Shown: positions 48,725 to 57,999, counted from the stretch's first letter. The stretch is 64,000 nucleotides of DNA from Rhodoligotrophos sp. CJ14 (GCF_038811545.1 NZ_CP133319.1:2261516-2325515); one strand, 5' to 3'. Notes: generated by a model not told the origin, from the letters alone. Numbers and translations are program-made.

Positions 48725-49399
48725 TCAATGCCGCGGCGCGTAAAAGATCTCATGCGCGCCCTTCGCCTTGCGCCAGGCAACGCCTTGATGCCCCGCGCCC
48801 AAAAGCTGGCGCTGGCGCCCGATGGCCTCCACCGCGCACCATTCTCCTGAACGGGCTTGCCGCACCGGCTCGTCGACCGTGCGGGTCAGCAGAAACCGCA
48901 GGTGTCCGCCATATTGCTCCTTCAGCGCACAAATGCCGAAACCTTCGCCTATGAGATTTGTCCAGCTCCGGTGATTGCCCGGGGCGGAGGTGGAATAGAG
49001 ATGGCGGAAGCCGAGCGAGCGCGCTGCCTCGATGCGCCAAGCGATCAATTGCGAATGGAGTCCACAGCCCCACGCGGCCGGGCGCACCGATGTGCCCGCG
49101 AGCTTTGCCAGGCTCGCACTTCTATCGAGCCCGAGCGGCCCATAAGGGTCCTCCTCGATCGAAAGATCCCACTGGAGCACCCCATAGGCGAGGAGGCCCT
49201 CATCATCAAACAGGCCGACGATGCGGCCGGCGCCGGACACCATCTTCTCGAAAAACGCACGACTTTCCGGCCTGATGAGGTCGGGGCGCCCGACCTTTTG
49301 TGTCGCGGCAAGATGCAGCTCATGCACCGCCGCCACGTCCGCAGCCCCGATTTCCCGCCACTCCGGCGCAACCCGCATCGAGTTCACCGCGACAGTCAC
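48725..49399 (-). CDS. GNAT family N-acetyltransferase
   Basis: About 217-224 residues. The acetyl-CoA region VRPAAWGCGLHSQLIAWRIE and SAPGNHRSWTNLIGEGFGI follow the GNAT pattern; the N-terminal half (EIGAADVAAVHELHLAATQKVG) is the usual first strand and helix. Substrate unknown. GTG at 49399 or ATG at 49378 could start it. It is three bases upstream of alr, so the two are co-transcribed. Confidence 0.72.
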   Translation of the reverse strand: MTVAVNSMRVAPEWREIGAADVAAVHELHLAATQKVGRPDLIRPESRAFFEKMVSGAGRIVGLFDDEGLLAYGVLQWDLSIEEDPYGPLGLDRSASLAKLAGTSVRPAAWGCGLHSQLIAWRIEAARSLGFRHLYSTSAPGNHRSWTNLIGEGFGICALKEQYGGHLRFLLTRTVDEPVRQARSGEWCAVEAIGRQRQLLGAGHQGVAWRKAKGAHEIFYAPRH

Positions 49400-49440
49400 A
49401 TTGCCCCCAATACTCTTGTTTCCAGTCCCTGTAGGCCCGC

Positions 49441-50460
49441 TTAGCCTGTCAGGACTTCCGCGTAATTCAGCATCTCAATCGGGGGGTATAAATCCAATTC
49501 TTTTGCGACTTTCATATTAATGATGAGCGAAAATCTCTTGAGGGTTTCGATTGGAAGATCCTCCGGCGGAATTCCCTCTTGCAGGATCTTCAGCGCCTTC
49601 GAGGCCGCGAGCTGTCCGACCGAATAATATCGGGCGACAAGGGCAACCAGCGCGCCGCCCTCGCGAATGGCCAGCTCCGCGGCGCCGAAAGTCGGCAGCT
49701 TCTGTGTCAAAGCCGCCGGCACGACGATCTTATACTGAGTGCCAAGGAAAGTATCGGGCAACAGATAGAGCCAATCGGCACCGGCCGCCTTGATCTCGCT
49801 CACCAGCTCAGGAATGCCCTCGGCGCTCGGGCGCCCCTCGACCATCTTGAATGTCCGCGCGATCAGCTCGAAACCGAGCTTTCCCTGCAAGGCCTCGAGC
49901 TCCTCCACGATCGAGACGGAGTTCTGCTCCGTCGGGGTGTACATCACCCCGATCTTCTTGAACGGCAGATAGGATTCCATCGCCCGCAGCTGGGTTTCCG
50001 TCGGCACCACATGCACGGCCCCCGTGACGTTGCGCCCGGGATGCTGCGTGCTTCTCACGATTCCCGCCTGGACGGGCGCGGACACCAGGGCAAAGACGAT
50101 CGGCCGCTCGGTGATGTATTTGGCCTTGTCCTCCGCATCGTAGCGGCCGGCGATGCCCAGCGTCACCGGCGTGCCCCAGGTATAGACGAGGTCGGGCTTC
50201 AGGGCGCGGATCTCCTCGATAAAGCCCGGCAGGCGGGCCGTGTCCCGATCCGCATCCCGCTCGATGAACTCGACACTGGCGCCATTGGCGGCGAGATAAT
50301 CGTCAAACCCTTCTTCGACCGCGGTGCGGCCGCGATAGGTGATGCGATAGATCCGTTTCGGCGTGGTGGACGCGGGCATCTGTGCCAGCACGGGCCAGGT
50401 GGCCCCGTTCAGCAGGGCAGCCGACCCGAGACTTAAGGTTAGGAACTCGCGACGCCTCAT
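49441..50460 (-). CDS. ABC-type periplasmic binding protein, COG2984-like
   Basis: 339 residues. A twin-arginine-type leader (RRREFLTLSLGSAALL) leads a periplasmic binding fold: KRIYRITYRGRTAVEEGF, LKPDLVYTWGTPVT, NVTGAVHVVPTETQLRAM and LLPDTFLGTQYKIVVPAAL. Uncharacterised members of this group bind amino acids, tryptophan-like ligands or others, and usually occur with a permease and ATPase, both absent here. Its start overlaps the stop of the sensor-MFS gene as ATGA. It may deliver ligand to the neighbouring membrane sensors rather than to an ABC importer. Confidence 0.83.
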   Translation of the reverse strand: MRRREFLTLSLGSAALLNGATWPVLAQMPASTTPKRIYRITYRGRTAVEEGFDDYLAANGASVEFIERDADRDTARLPGFIEEIRALKPDLVYTWGTPVTLGIAGRYDAEDKAKYITERPIVFALVSAPVQAGIVRSTQHPGRNVTGAVHVVPTETQLRAMESYLPFKKIGVMYTPTEQNSVSIVEELEALQGKLGFELIARTFKMVEGRPSAEGIPELVSEIKAAGADWLYLLPDTFLGTQYKIVVPAALTQKLPTFGAAELAIREGGALVALVARYYSVGQLAASKALKILQEGIPPEDLPIETLKRFSLIINMKVAKELDLYPPIEMLNYAEVLTG

Positions 50461-52448
50461 GCGGGCTGCCCTCCAATTCTGTGCGAAGACGTCTTCTTTG
50501 TCCTGCCCTGCACGCCAGACGCACCCATCGCGAAAATAAGCGCCCCCGCGATCACCAGGGCTCCGATGATCACCACGGCCGTCTGAAAACCATATAGCCC
50601 GAGGAGGAACCCGGCGATCACAGGGCCGAGAGCATTCCCGGTGCGTTCCACCAACCGGAAGATGCCGTAGAGCGGACCATCGCCGATGGGCTCTTGCAGC
50701 ATTTTGCCGAACTCGCCCACCAGCGCCGATTGCGGTGCGATACTGATCGCCTGTCCGATCCCGAGGCTTGCGAGCATCGCGCCGAGCACGACGAGGCTGC
50801 TGGCATCGATCATCACCAGCAGCGAACCAAGGCCCGCAATCGCCCCGCCTGCCGCGACGAAGGCCACCCGCCGGTTCCACCGGTCGGCGAGCGAAGCAAA
50901 ACTTGGGACCAGCAGCACCATGATCAGCGGATAGATCATGAGCATTCGCCCGATTGCCGCTTGGTCCTGCCCGATATCCTTCATATGCAGCGGCATCAGG
51001 AAGAAACACACGGCGACCAGCAGGATCTTGGCCGGCATGGCGCAGCAGAAGAATAGCGCGACGAGCTTGGGCGAGCGGAATGTCGCCCCGAAATCGCGCG
51101 CTCGGATCGGCGGTCCGGAAGGCTGATGTCCGGGCGTGCGGGGAATGCAGAGCAAGGCGAGAAGCAGGCTTAAGCCCGCCATCGCGCCCGCAACGAGAAA
51201 AGCGATCTCCATGCCGAGCCGATCGGCGATGATGCCGCCGATCGGTGGCCCGCACAGACCCGCTACCAATATCGCACCGATGAACACCGCCATGCCGCGG
51301 GCACGCTGCCCAGCGGTGGTGTTATCGATCACGAACCCCTGAGCTCCCACGAAGACCAGCGCAAAGCCCACCGCCGAGAGCGCCCGCGCCAATGTGAGGC
51401 TCACGAGATCCGGTGCGAACGCAGCGCCACAATAGCCGAGGGCCCCCAACACCGCGCCCCAGAGCAATGACGGCCTGCGTCCGTAGCGCTCCGTGAGCCC
51501 GCCCAGCACGGGCTGTGTGAGCGCCACGATCGCCAGGAACACGACCATTGGCAGACTGATCACCAGCTCGGGTGAAAGCCCCGGAATGGGGGATGCAAGC
51601 CTCTCGATATAGATCGGCAGGAAGGGCCTCGTGAGCTCCTCCGCGAACATGAACACGAACAGCGGTGCCCTGATCGCGATGACGGACAGAGCTTCAGGCG
51701 CAGCAGTCTCGCCCAGGTGAAACTTCTGCTGAAGCCCCTTCAACGCCTGTTGAGCACTCGCCTGCCCGCGTTCGGCAACCAGGCTCCGAAGCGCACTGAA
51801 GCGCTGATTGAGGCCGGAAAGCCGCTGATCGATGAGAGTTGCAAGCTTGCCAAATTCGCTGCGGCTGTCGACGGGTGTATGCGGCCGGAGATCGCTATGG
51901 CCAATCGCATAGACCCTGCTCTCGACACCCTCGATGGCCCCGTAAAGCCCGGCCCCGAAACTGATATAAAGCAGTTCCAGTGCGACCAGCGCGGTCACCA
52001 CCGTGACGATCGCCAGGTCGATCCACATCTTGTAGATGACGCTCTGCACGAAGGCCGGGTCGAGGCTCACCACCGCATAGGCCTGTGGCGGGGTTCCACT
52101 GCCGATCGGCGCCCTCACCGCAGATACGGCCGCGTCAGCATCAAGGCCTGCACCATAGAGCCTCTGTCCCGCCGGATCACTGATGCTGACCGCTGAAAAC
52201 TCCGGATTGCCCGCGAGAATGCGGCTGAGATACCCGTCCAGCCCACGCATCTCACCCATCGGTACGCCCACCTCCAGCGCCCGTTGCATCAGCGCGCCGA
52301 CCGAGCGGGCGACCGTTTCCGCCTTATGCTCGACCTCTGGCAGGAGCAGGGCTTCTGCCCGCTTCGTCGTCTGAAACGACAGATAGGCGAGCGCCGCCAC
52401 GAGCATCGCGACCAAGGCAGCCGAAAGCCGAAGCTGGATGCTGTGCAT
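50457..52448 (-). CDS. Membrane sensor fused to an MFS transporter
   Basis: 663 residues. Residues 8-26 are a first helix, 27-140 an extracytoplasmic sensor (GVPMGEMRG at 61-69, then AVSISDPAGQRLYGAG), about 143-170 a second helix, 166-235 a HAMP-like and coiled segment, and 258-650 a 12-helix MFS transporter with TERYGRRPSLLWG and ADRWNRRVAF loops. The front half is built like a chemoreceptor or histidine kinase input; the output is a transporter. The sensor is shared with the three genes that follow toward 55.7 kb. Overlaps the binding protein gene. Confidence 0.88.
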   Translation of the reverse strand: MHSIQLRLSAALVAMLVAALAYLSFQTTKRAEALLLPEVEHKAETVARSVGALMQRALEVGVPMGEMRGLDGYLSRILAGNPEFSAVSISDPAGQRLYGAGLDADAAVSAVRAPIGSGTPPQAYAVVSLDPAFVQSVIYKMWIDLAIVTVVTALVALELLYISFGAGLYGAIEGVESRVYAIGHSDLRPHTPVDSRSEFGKLATLIDQRLSGLNQRFSALRSLVAERGQASAQQALKGLQQKFHLGETAAPEALSVIAIRAPLFVFMFAEELTRPFLPIYIERLASPIPGLSPELVISLPMVVFLAIVALTQPVLGGLTERYGRRPSLLWGAVLGALGYCGAAFAPDLVSLTLARALSAVGFALVFVGAQGFVIDNTTAGQRARGMAVFIGAILVAGLCGPPIGGIIADRLGMEIAFLVAGAMAGLSLLLALLCIPRTPGHQPSGPPIRARDFGATFRSPKLVALFFCCAMPAKILLVAVCFFLMPLHMKDIGQDQAAIGRMLMIYPLIMVLLVPSFASLADRWNRRVAFVAAGGAIAGLGSLLVMIDASSLVVLGAMLASLGIGQAISIAPQSALVGEFGKMLQEPIGDGPLYGIFRLVERTGNALGPVIAGFLLGLYGFQTAVVIIGALVIAGALIFAMGASGVQGRTKKTSSHRIGGQPA

Positions 52449-52450
52449 GT

Positions 52451-53152
52451 CTAATTGCTCTCTTCCAGCGCCCGGAGATCGCTGGCGGCACGGGCGATCG
52501 CATCCCCCGAATTGCCATCTGCCAGTCGGCGCGCGCGAGCATGGAGCTGGCGCATCACCAGGAACGCGGCAATGCTGCCGGCCAGCACCGCCGCAAGTCC
52601 CGCAGGCAGAGCGTCCCTCGCAACCGCGCCCGCGAACGTCCTCGTGTTGTGGACCATCGCCGTCCGATCATATCGGATGAGAACCCGGCCGATGGCTGCA
52701 CCGAAATCATTGAGCACCGGCAAGGCAACGTCGAAGGATGTGCCATCCGGTTGCTGCCGGGTGCCGATGCGCGATGGCTCGCTGCTGAACAGCGTCAGGC
52801 CCTCGGCATCTTCGACATCGATCGACAGAATGCCGGCATCCGTGCTGGCCTGCCGCTTCAGCAGATCCGGCAAGGTGACCTGCTCCGTGAGGGGAATTCC
52901 AAACGATGTGGCCGAGAGAATATCGCGCTCGAGCTCATGGGCGATCACCTGCAGCCGCGAGCGGATCAGTTCTGTATAGGCCGCCCGCACGCCGCTGAAA
53001 TTCATATAGGCCCCGAGCGCCATGGCGAGGCTCACGATGACGGCGAAAAGCGGCAGGGTGCGGAGGGCGAGGCGAAGCATGGACGGTAAACTGAGCTGTT
53101 CCTGCGGCGGCCGGATCGCCCGCCTCTCGAAATGTGGCGAAATACTGTCCAT
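52451..53152 (-). CDS. Two-helix membrane sensor protein, stand-alone
   Basis: About 233 residues: helix 1 at 30-50, an outside domain (FGIPLTEQVTLPDLL near 84-98, then ILSIDVEDAEGLTLFSS), helix 2 near 183-203 and a short cytoplasmic tail. It matches the sensor part of the adjacent MFS fusion but ends after the second helix. Two bases upstream of that fusion gene and on the same strand. I used ATG 53152; the frame is open to 53212. It may dimerise with the fused sensor. Confidence 0.75.
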   Translation of the reverse strand: MDSISPHFERRAIRPPQEQLSLPSMLRLALRTLPLFAVIVSLAMALGAYMNFSGVRAAYTELIRSRLQVIAHELERDILSATSFGIPLTEQVTLPDLLKRQASTDAGILSIDVEDAEGLTLFSSEPSRIGTRQQPDGTSFDVALPVLNDFGAAIGRVLIRYDRTAMVHNTRTFAGAVARDALPAGLAAVLAGSIAAFLVMRQLHARARRLADGNSGDAIARAASDLRALEESN

Positions 53153-53222
53153 GACATTGCGTCCGCCATCCGCTACCGTCAAATGGAGTTTCCGAAGTGG
53201 TTCCTGCCCCAACAGTCTCTAG

Positions 53223-54029
53223 ATGTCGCCATCGGCAAAAATTGTCTGTGTGCTGTCCCTGATCGCCGCGGCAGGGCTGATCCTGTGCGCCCTGCTGATC
53301 TATGGCAGCCTCGACCGGTCTAGGGTTGTGGTAGCGGAATCCAATCTGAACTTCGTTCTCAATCAGCTGCGCAGCTCCATCGAGGCGAATGTAAATCTCG
53401 GCCTTCCCTTGGCCGATATTCGCGTCACTCAGAACTTGATCGAGCAGGCGCGCGCCAATGACAGTGAGATTCTGGCCGTCGAAATCTTCTCCCGCGCGGG
53501 AATTTCTCTATTCAACACCGATCGCGGCAGCATAGGCGAGCCGGTGCGCGATACCTGGCGGGATGCGGTGCGCCGGTCCAATGGCGGCAACCGTTGGGCG
53601 ATCGAGGAGTTTGGCGACATCGTCGTCGGAGAGGTCATCCGCAACGATTTCGGCGAACCGCTTGGCTACATCGCCATCACCGTGGATGGTGATGCGCGGG
53701 ATGCCTATGCGGCGGCGATCACCTCTGCCTTGGCCCGCCGCCTGATGATCGCGCTTCCCCTGGCATTGCTTGTCGTGGCCGGGATCTCGGCGCTGATCAT
53801 TGCTGGGGCCGGCGCAAATCTCCGCAAAGCCGCACAGCGGCTGAGCCCATCTCCGGCCACCACTGAGACCGCTGCCTCCGCACCACGACCTGCTGCGGGG
53901 GAGGATGATCTGGCCTCGCTTGCCGATGCGGCCGGGGTCTCGATAGCCAGGCAGGTAAGCCATCTCGATCAAACCGCGCAGGCCATTCTGGCGCTGGATG
54001 AGGATACTCAGGCCAATGCCAGCATTTGA
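53223..54029 (+). CDS. Two-helix membrane sensor protein, stand-alone, second copy
   Basis: 268 residues: helix 1 at 6-28, an outside domain with LGLPLADIRV (59-68) and ILAVEIFSRAGISLFNTD, helix 2 near 172-196, and a short cytoplasmic tail rich in Ala. The arrangement and motifs mirror the divergent gene at 52451-53152, so the locus looks like an inverted duplication of sensor plus sensor-MFS. Overlaps the next gene by 14 bases. Confidence 0.77.
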   Translation: MSPSAKIVCVLSLIAAAGLILCALLIYGSLDRSRVVVAESNLNFVLNQLRSSIEANVNLGLPLADIRVTQNLIEQARANDSEILAVEIFSRAGISLFNTDRGSIGEPVRDTWRDAVRRSNGGNRWAIEEFGDIVVGEVIRNDFGEPLGYIAITVDGDARDAYAAAITSALARRLMIALPLALLVVAGISALIIAGAGANLRKAAQRLSPSPATTETAASAPRPAAGEDDLASLADAAGVSIARQVSHLDQTAQAILALDEDTQANASI

Positions 54030-55734
54030 GAGGACGCCACCAGCCGTCTTGGCCGCTATTCTTGGGCTCCTGGTTGCGCTGAGTGTCGGTATCGGCGCGG
54101 TCTATCTGCTGCGGGAAGCCCAGCGCGAAGGTGTGGCCGACCTCGCCCACACCACCGAGGCGGGGGCGGAGGCCGTTGGCCGGGCTGTCGCAGATCAGCT
54201 CGATCGAGCCCTCGGCTATGGCATTCCGCTCGCCCGCATGCGCGGCGTCGAGGCCTATCTCCAGAAGATCGTGGAAGGCTCACCGCAAGTTCAGGCCATC
54301 GCCGTTCTGGACACGGGCGGGAAACCTCTCTTCGCCACCGGCAATGTCAGCAATGGGCTGACATTCCCCCTGCGATCCGGTGGGACGACGGCCGGCACTA
54401 TCGCACTTCAACCCGCGCCACCTCTCGTCGCCAGCATGGTGACCCGCCTTGACGTCGCCATTGCCGCAGCTTCACTGTTCTGCGGTCTGATGGCAGGCCT
54501 CGTGGCCTATCTCTTCATCATTCATCATTTGCGCTCGGCAGAGCGGCGGCTCGCCAACGCGCTGATCGAGATTCAGCAGGGCCGCACGGATATCAATCTG
54601 CACAGCACGGGACGCGGTGTCGTACGGGATGCCTTCGCCGCGCTGGATCAAGCCGTGCAGCCCATCCGGAATGCAAAGCGGCGCGTCGAGGATGCTGCCG
54701 CCACCGTTCGCGCCATCGATTTCGACGGCAGCTTGCGCGAAAAGCTGGACGATCTGCTGCATGATGCGGCTTTTCAGCCGGCGCCCGAGGCGAGCCGAAG
54801 GCCATCCGGGTCTGCTGTCGGCGAGGATGCCCCGCTCTGGCCGGCGGCGATCATCGTCGCCTGCTATTGCGCGGCCGCTCCGCTGATCGCCAACTATGCC
54901 ATTGACCGCGAATGGTCCCTGGTCTCACGGCCGTGGTGGCCCAGCATTCCAATTGTGATCGAGATATTGGCAGGAACCCTGGCCTGCCTTATTGGGGCGC
55001 GCCTGGCGCAGCCGACCCGCCGTATTGCCGGCGCGATCGGCCTGCTGATCGCGGCTGTGGCAACCGCCAGCCTGGCGTTCACCCGGTCCTATGACCTGTT
55101 CCTGGCATTGCGGCTGGCCTCGGGCGCAGGCTTCGGGCTTCTCCTCGCAGCGGTTTTCGCCGGGCCTCGCGGCGGAAGGGAAATGGGCAGAGCCTGGCGC
55201 CTGGTGCTATTCGCCGGCACCTGCGCCGGGCCACTTTTCGGCGGCCTCATTGCCGAGGCCATTGGCCGCCGCCTGACATTCCTGGCCATCGGCGCGGCTT
55301 TGATCATCACCACCTTTCTCATCCCGCGGCTGCAGAGGCCTAAACCGGTCGCTGCCGTGGCGGGAGTGATTTCTGCCTTCCGAATCATGCTCTTGACCGC
55401 CTTGGGTGTGGTCCTCGGTGCAATCGCCCTCGTCTGGATTCCAAGCCAGCCCGGTTACGACAATTACCTCATTGGCGGCGGCCTCATCGCAGGTCTGGGT
55501 CTCGCCGCGGTCGTCATCGCGCTTGTCCTGCCGAACCCGCCGGCTCGGGCCGCGCTCTCGGGGCTGGCCGTGGGCATGATGGTGGGTGCAACCGTGCCAG
55601 CGCTTGCCCAGACCTACGGGATCGCGCCATTAAGCCTGAGCCTTGCGCTTGCGGCGGCACTGTTCCTGCTCGCCCTCGTCCTTGCGCTCGCATCAGGCGG
55701 GGTGAGATCCAATCCTGCGGGTGGGGTCGGTTAG
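54016..55734 (+). CDS. Membrane sensor fused to an MFS-like transporter, second copy
   Basis: About 572 residues: helix 1 at 11-32, sensor with YGIPLARMRGVEAYL (68-82) and AIAVLDTGGKPLFATG, helix 2 near 147-170, a HAMP-like and helical linker to about 275, and an MFS-like region of 11-12 helices (LARLASGAGFGLL-type signatures, GPLFGGLIAEAIGRRLTF). The MFS part is shorter and more degenerate than that at 50457-52448; transport may be reduced. ATG at 54016 is preferred over 53998 because of the AGGAT spacing. Confidence 0.8.
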   Translation: MPAFERTPPAVLAAILGLLVALSVGIGAVYLLREAQREGVADLAHTTEAGAEAVGRAVADQLDRALGYGIPLARMRGVEAYLQKIVEGSPQVQAIAVLDTGGKPLFATGNVSNGLTFPLRSGGTTAGTIALQPAPPLVASMVTRLDVAIAAASLFCGLMAGLVAYLFIIHHLRSAERRLANALIEIQQGRTDINLHSTGRGVVRDAFAALDQAVQPIRNAKRRVEDAAATVRAIDFDGSLREKLDDLLHDAAFQPAPEASRRPSGSAVGEDAPLWPAAIIVACYCAAAPLIANYAIDREWSLVSRPWWPSIPIVIEILAGTLACLIGARLAQPTRRIAGAIGLLIAAVATASLAFTRSYDLFLALRLASGAGFGLLLAAVFAGPRGGREMGRAWRLVLFAGTCAGPLFGGLIAEAIGRRLTFLAIGAALIITTFLIPRLQRPKPVAAVAGVISAFRIMLLTALGVVLGAIALVWIPSQPGYDNYLIGGGLIAGLGLAAVVIALVLPNPPARAALSGLAVGMMVGATVPALAQTYGIAPLSLSLALAAALFLLALVLALASGGVRSNPAGGVG

Positions 55735-55738
55735 CGCC

Positions 55739-57835
55739 ATGCTGCTGCGAACCCGAGTAACCCTGCTTGTGACGATCGCCTTTGCGCTCGCCTTCGCCGG
55801 ATTGGTGGCAGCGGGCATGCAGCGGGAGCGGTTGGCCGCGATTCCCTACACCGAGATCGGCACCACCGGCCAAGCAGCCTTATGGCGCGAGATCTTGCGA
55901 GACGATACCCAGCCACTCGTGAGCCTCGCCGAGGAAATCTTATCCGATACCGGCTTGAAAGAGGCAGTAACCGCACGCGACCAGTCTCGCATCCGCGTCC
56001 TCGCGAATGCCTGGACCTTTCCGCGCTTTACGACCGGCAGCCTGACGGATCTCCAGATACTGGATGCCGATGGTCAAATGGTATTCGCGAGTTCCACCGC
56101 TGCCGAGCCACCGCGTCTGCTCGATATCAGCACCATCCGCAACATCCAGGCGGGCGCTTTGCCGGAAGGCATTCGGCAGGTGACATCCGATCGCTTCGGC
56201 GTGATCGTTGCCCGGAAATACCCCTCTCCGGCCGGCGATCTCGTCCTCGCACTCGCGGCCTCGGCGAACCCGCCGCTGAGGCGCTTTGCCAGGGCCATGG
56301 AAGCGGATGCCTTCCTGCTCAGCACCCGTGGTCGGCTTGTTGAGGGAACCGCCCCCGACCTTTGGCGTGCTCTGGCTCTTGATCTGCCACAGCGGGCGGC
56401 GACGGTGAGCGAGGCCGATTATGACGGGCGGCTTTATGCGATCACCGCCATACCTCTGGATGACGTGTCATCCGGCTCAGCCGGCCTGCTCGTGACGGTC
56501 AAGGACGCGACCGACACGCTTTCCGCCATAGGCAGACTGACCTGGATCATCGGCGCCGTTGTCCTGGCCATCCTGCTGCTTCTGCTTGGAGGCCTCTACT
56601 TCTATCTGCGTTCGAGCTTCCGCCCATTGGAGAAAGCCGTCTCGGTGCTGGGTGCGCTCTCTCGCGGCGACACGACGGCGGACCTCTCGAAGGAAAGCAA
56701 TGACGAAATTGGTGAGATCGCAACGGCGGTTCATCGCCTCCGTGAGAATATGGTGGCCTTCAACGACACCCGTCGGCAGCGCGAACTCCAGCGGCGCCGA
56801 CAGGAACGTTTCGTGCGCCGGCAGATGGAGACGCTGGCCGGGACGCTCGAGCCGGGCGCGCGCGAGGAGGTTCTGGCCGACCTTCGCCGCATCGTGGCCG
56901 CAACGAGCGGCGCGCTGGCCGAGCCCGATACCGCTCAACCCAATGCCCAGTCCCTGGCGCGCCTCATCCGCGAGGATGACCAGCTCGGACCGCTGGCTGC
57001 GGTGCTTCAGCAGATGTCGAACCGTGTGGTTGAGCAGCATCGCCGCCTCTCCGAACTCATCACCCGGCTGCGCGAGGCGCTCGTGCGGGAAACCCAGCTG
57101 GCGAGCCTGCAGCAGGAGCTGGCCATCGCCCGTGACCTGCAGCGCTCGGTCTTGCCGATCGACTTCCCCGATCGGCCACGGTTCTCCGCCTATGGGCTCA
57201 TGGAATCCGCCCGCGAGGTCGGGGGAGATTTCTACGACTTCTTCGAGCAGGGCGATGGCCGCTTTGCCTTTCTCATCGCCGATGTTTCGGGAAAGGGCGT
57301 GCCCGCGGCCTTTTTCATGGCCATTGCGCGCACTTTGCTCAAAGCGATTGCGCTGTTCGAGAACGAACCGGCCGCCTGCGTGCGCCAGTTGAACGAGCTT
57401 CTCTCGGCGGGCAACGACCAGATGATGTTCGTCACCTTGTTCTTCTGTGTGCTGGATCCCGCAACGGGCGAGGTTGAATATGTGAATGCTGGCCATAATC
57501 CGCCTTATCGCATCACTCAGCCCGGCAAGGTGACCATGCTGCCACCGAGCGATGACCTGGCGGTGGCGATCATGAGCGGTGTCGAGTTTACAAGCCGCCG
57601 CATCCAGCTCGCGCCGGGAGAAACTCTCGTTCTCTATACTGATGGTGTAACCGAGGCCTTCAACAATGCGGACGAGCAATTTGGCGAAAATCGTCTGATG
57701 GCTACGCTGCAGGCAATCCCACGACCAGACCCCAGCGCCGTTGCCCGTGCGATTTCCCAAGCCGTGAAGGAGTTCGAGAGCGGTCACCAACAGTCTGATG
57801 ACCTCACTCTGCTCGTTATGAACTACAAGGGCTAG
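55739..57835 (+). CDS. PP2C (SpoIIE/RsbU-type) phosphatase with extracytoplasmic sensor and HAMP
   Basis: About 698 residues: helix 1, a large outside sensor (LQILDADGQMVFASS), helix 2 near 262-285, a HAMP domain (SSFRPLEKAVSVLGALSRG), a coiled segment, and a C-terminal PP2C domain from about 475 with GGDFYDFF (495), IADVSGKGVPAAFFM, NAGHNPPY, LYTDGVTEAFN and SDDLTLLV. RsbU-like phosphatases dephosphorylate STAS antagonists. Five bases after the sensor-MFS gene. The only STAS protein in the window, at 47267, is the natural candidate target. Confidence 0.93.
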   Translation: MLLRTRVTLLVTIAFALAFAGLVAAGMQRERLAAIPYTEIGTTGQAALWREILRDDTQPLVSLAEEILSDTGLKEAVTARDQSRIRVLANAWTFPRFTTGSLTDLQILDADGQMVFASSTAAEPPRLLDISTIRNIQAGALPEGIRQVTSDRFGVIVARKYPSPAGDLVLALAASANPPLRRFARAMEADAFLLSTRGRLVEGTAPDLWRALALDLPQRAATVSEADYDGRLYAITAIPLDDVSSGSAGLLVTVKDATDTLSAIGRLTWIIGAVVLAILLLLLGGLYFYLRSSFRPLEKAVSVLGALSRGDTTADLSKESNDEIGEIATAVHRLRENMVAFNDTRRQRELQRRRQERFVRRQMETLAGTLEPGAREEVLADLRRIVAATSGALAEPDTAQPNAQSLARLIREDDQLGPLAAVLQQMSNRVVEQHRRLSELITRLREALVRETQLASLQQELAIARDLQRSVLPIDFPDRPRFSAYGLMESAREVGGDFYDFFEQGDGRFAFLIADVSGKGVPAAFFMAIARTLLKAIALFENEPAACVRQLNELLSAGNDQMMFVTLFFCVLDPATGEVEYVNAGHNPPYRITQPGKVTMLPPSDDLAVAIMSGVEFTSRRIQLAPGETLVLYTDGVTEAFNNADEQFGENRLMATLQAIPRPDPSAVARAISQAVKEFESGHQQSDDLTLLVMNYKG

Positions 57836-57886
57836 ATGATGCTCTTGAATCATCCGCCCCGGCTATATCAGCCGCACTAGGCCTGC

Positions 57887-57938
57887 GAACTTAGACTAGA
57901 GCTTTTCCGATTTGCTTCGAAACGCGAAATCGCTCTAA
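57887..57938. repeat. Dispersed palindromic repeat, CTAGAGC...GCTCTAA type
   Basis: GAACTTAGA head, then CTAGAGCTTTTCCGATTTGC at 57896-57915, a TTCGAA centre and GAAATCGCTCTAA. It resembles the copy at 25928-25969. It stands beside the copy at 57951-57999, giving two repeat types in tandem in one intergenic gap. Confidence 0.7.
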
Positions 57939-57950
57939 ATCCCGCTCGCT

Positions 57951-57999
57951 CGCATTTTCTTCACGCGAACCGGTATCCACTTCGCTCGAAATGCTCTAG
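57951..57999 (+). repeat. Dispersed repeat, CGCATTTTC...GAAATGCTCTAG type
   Basis: Reverse complement of the copy at 26537-26586 with only a few differences. Its final CTAG contains the stop codon (57998-57996) of the HPF/cold-shock gene, which ends inside the repeat. Confidence 0.85.

Noticed and set aside
50461-51255. Upstream extension of the COG2984-type protein frame
   Set aside because: It is a shifted frame within the sensor-MFS gene, and the twin-arginine leader begins at 50460.
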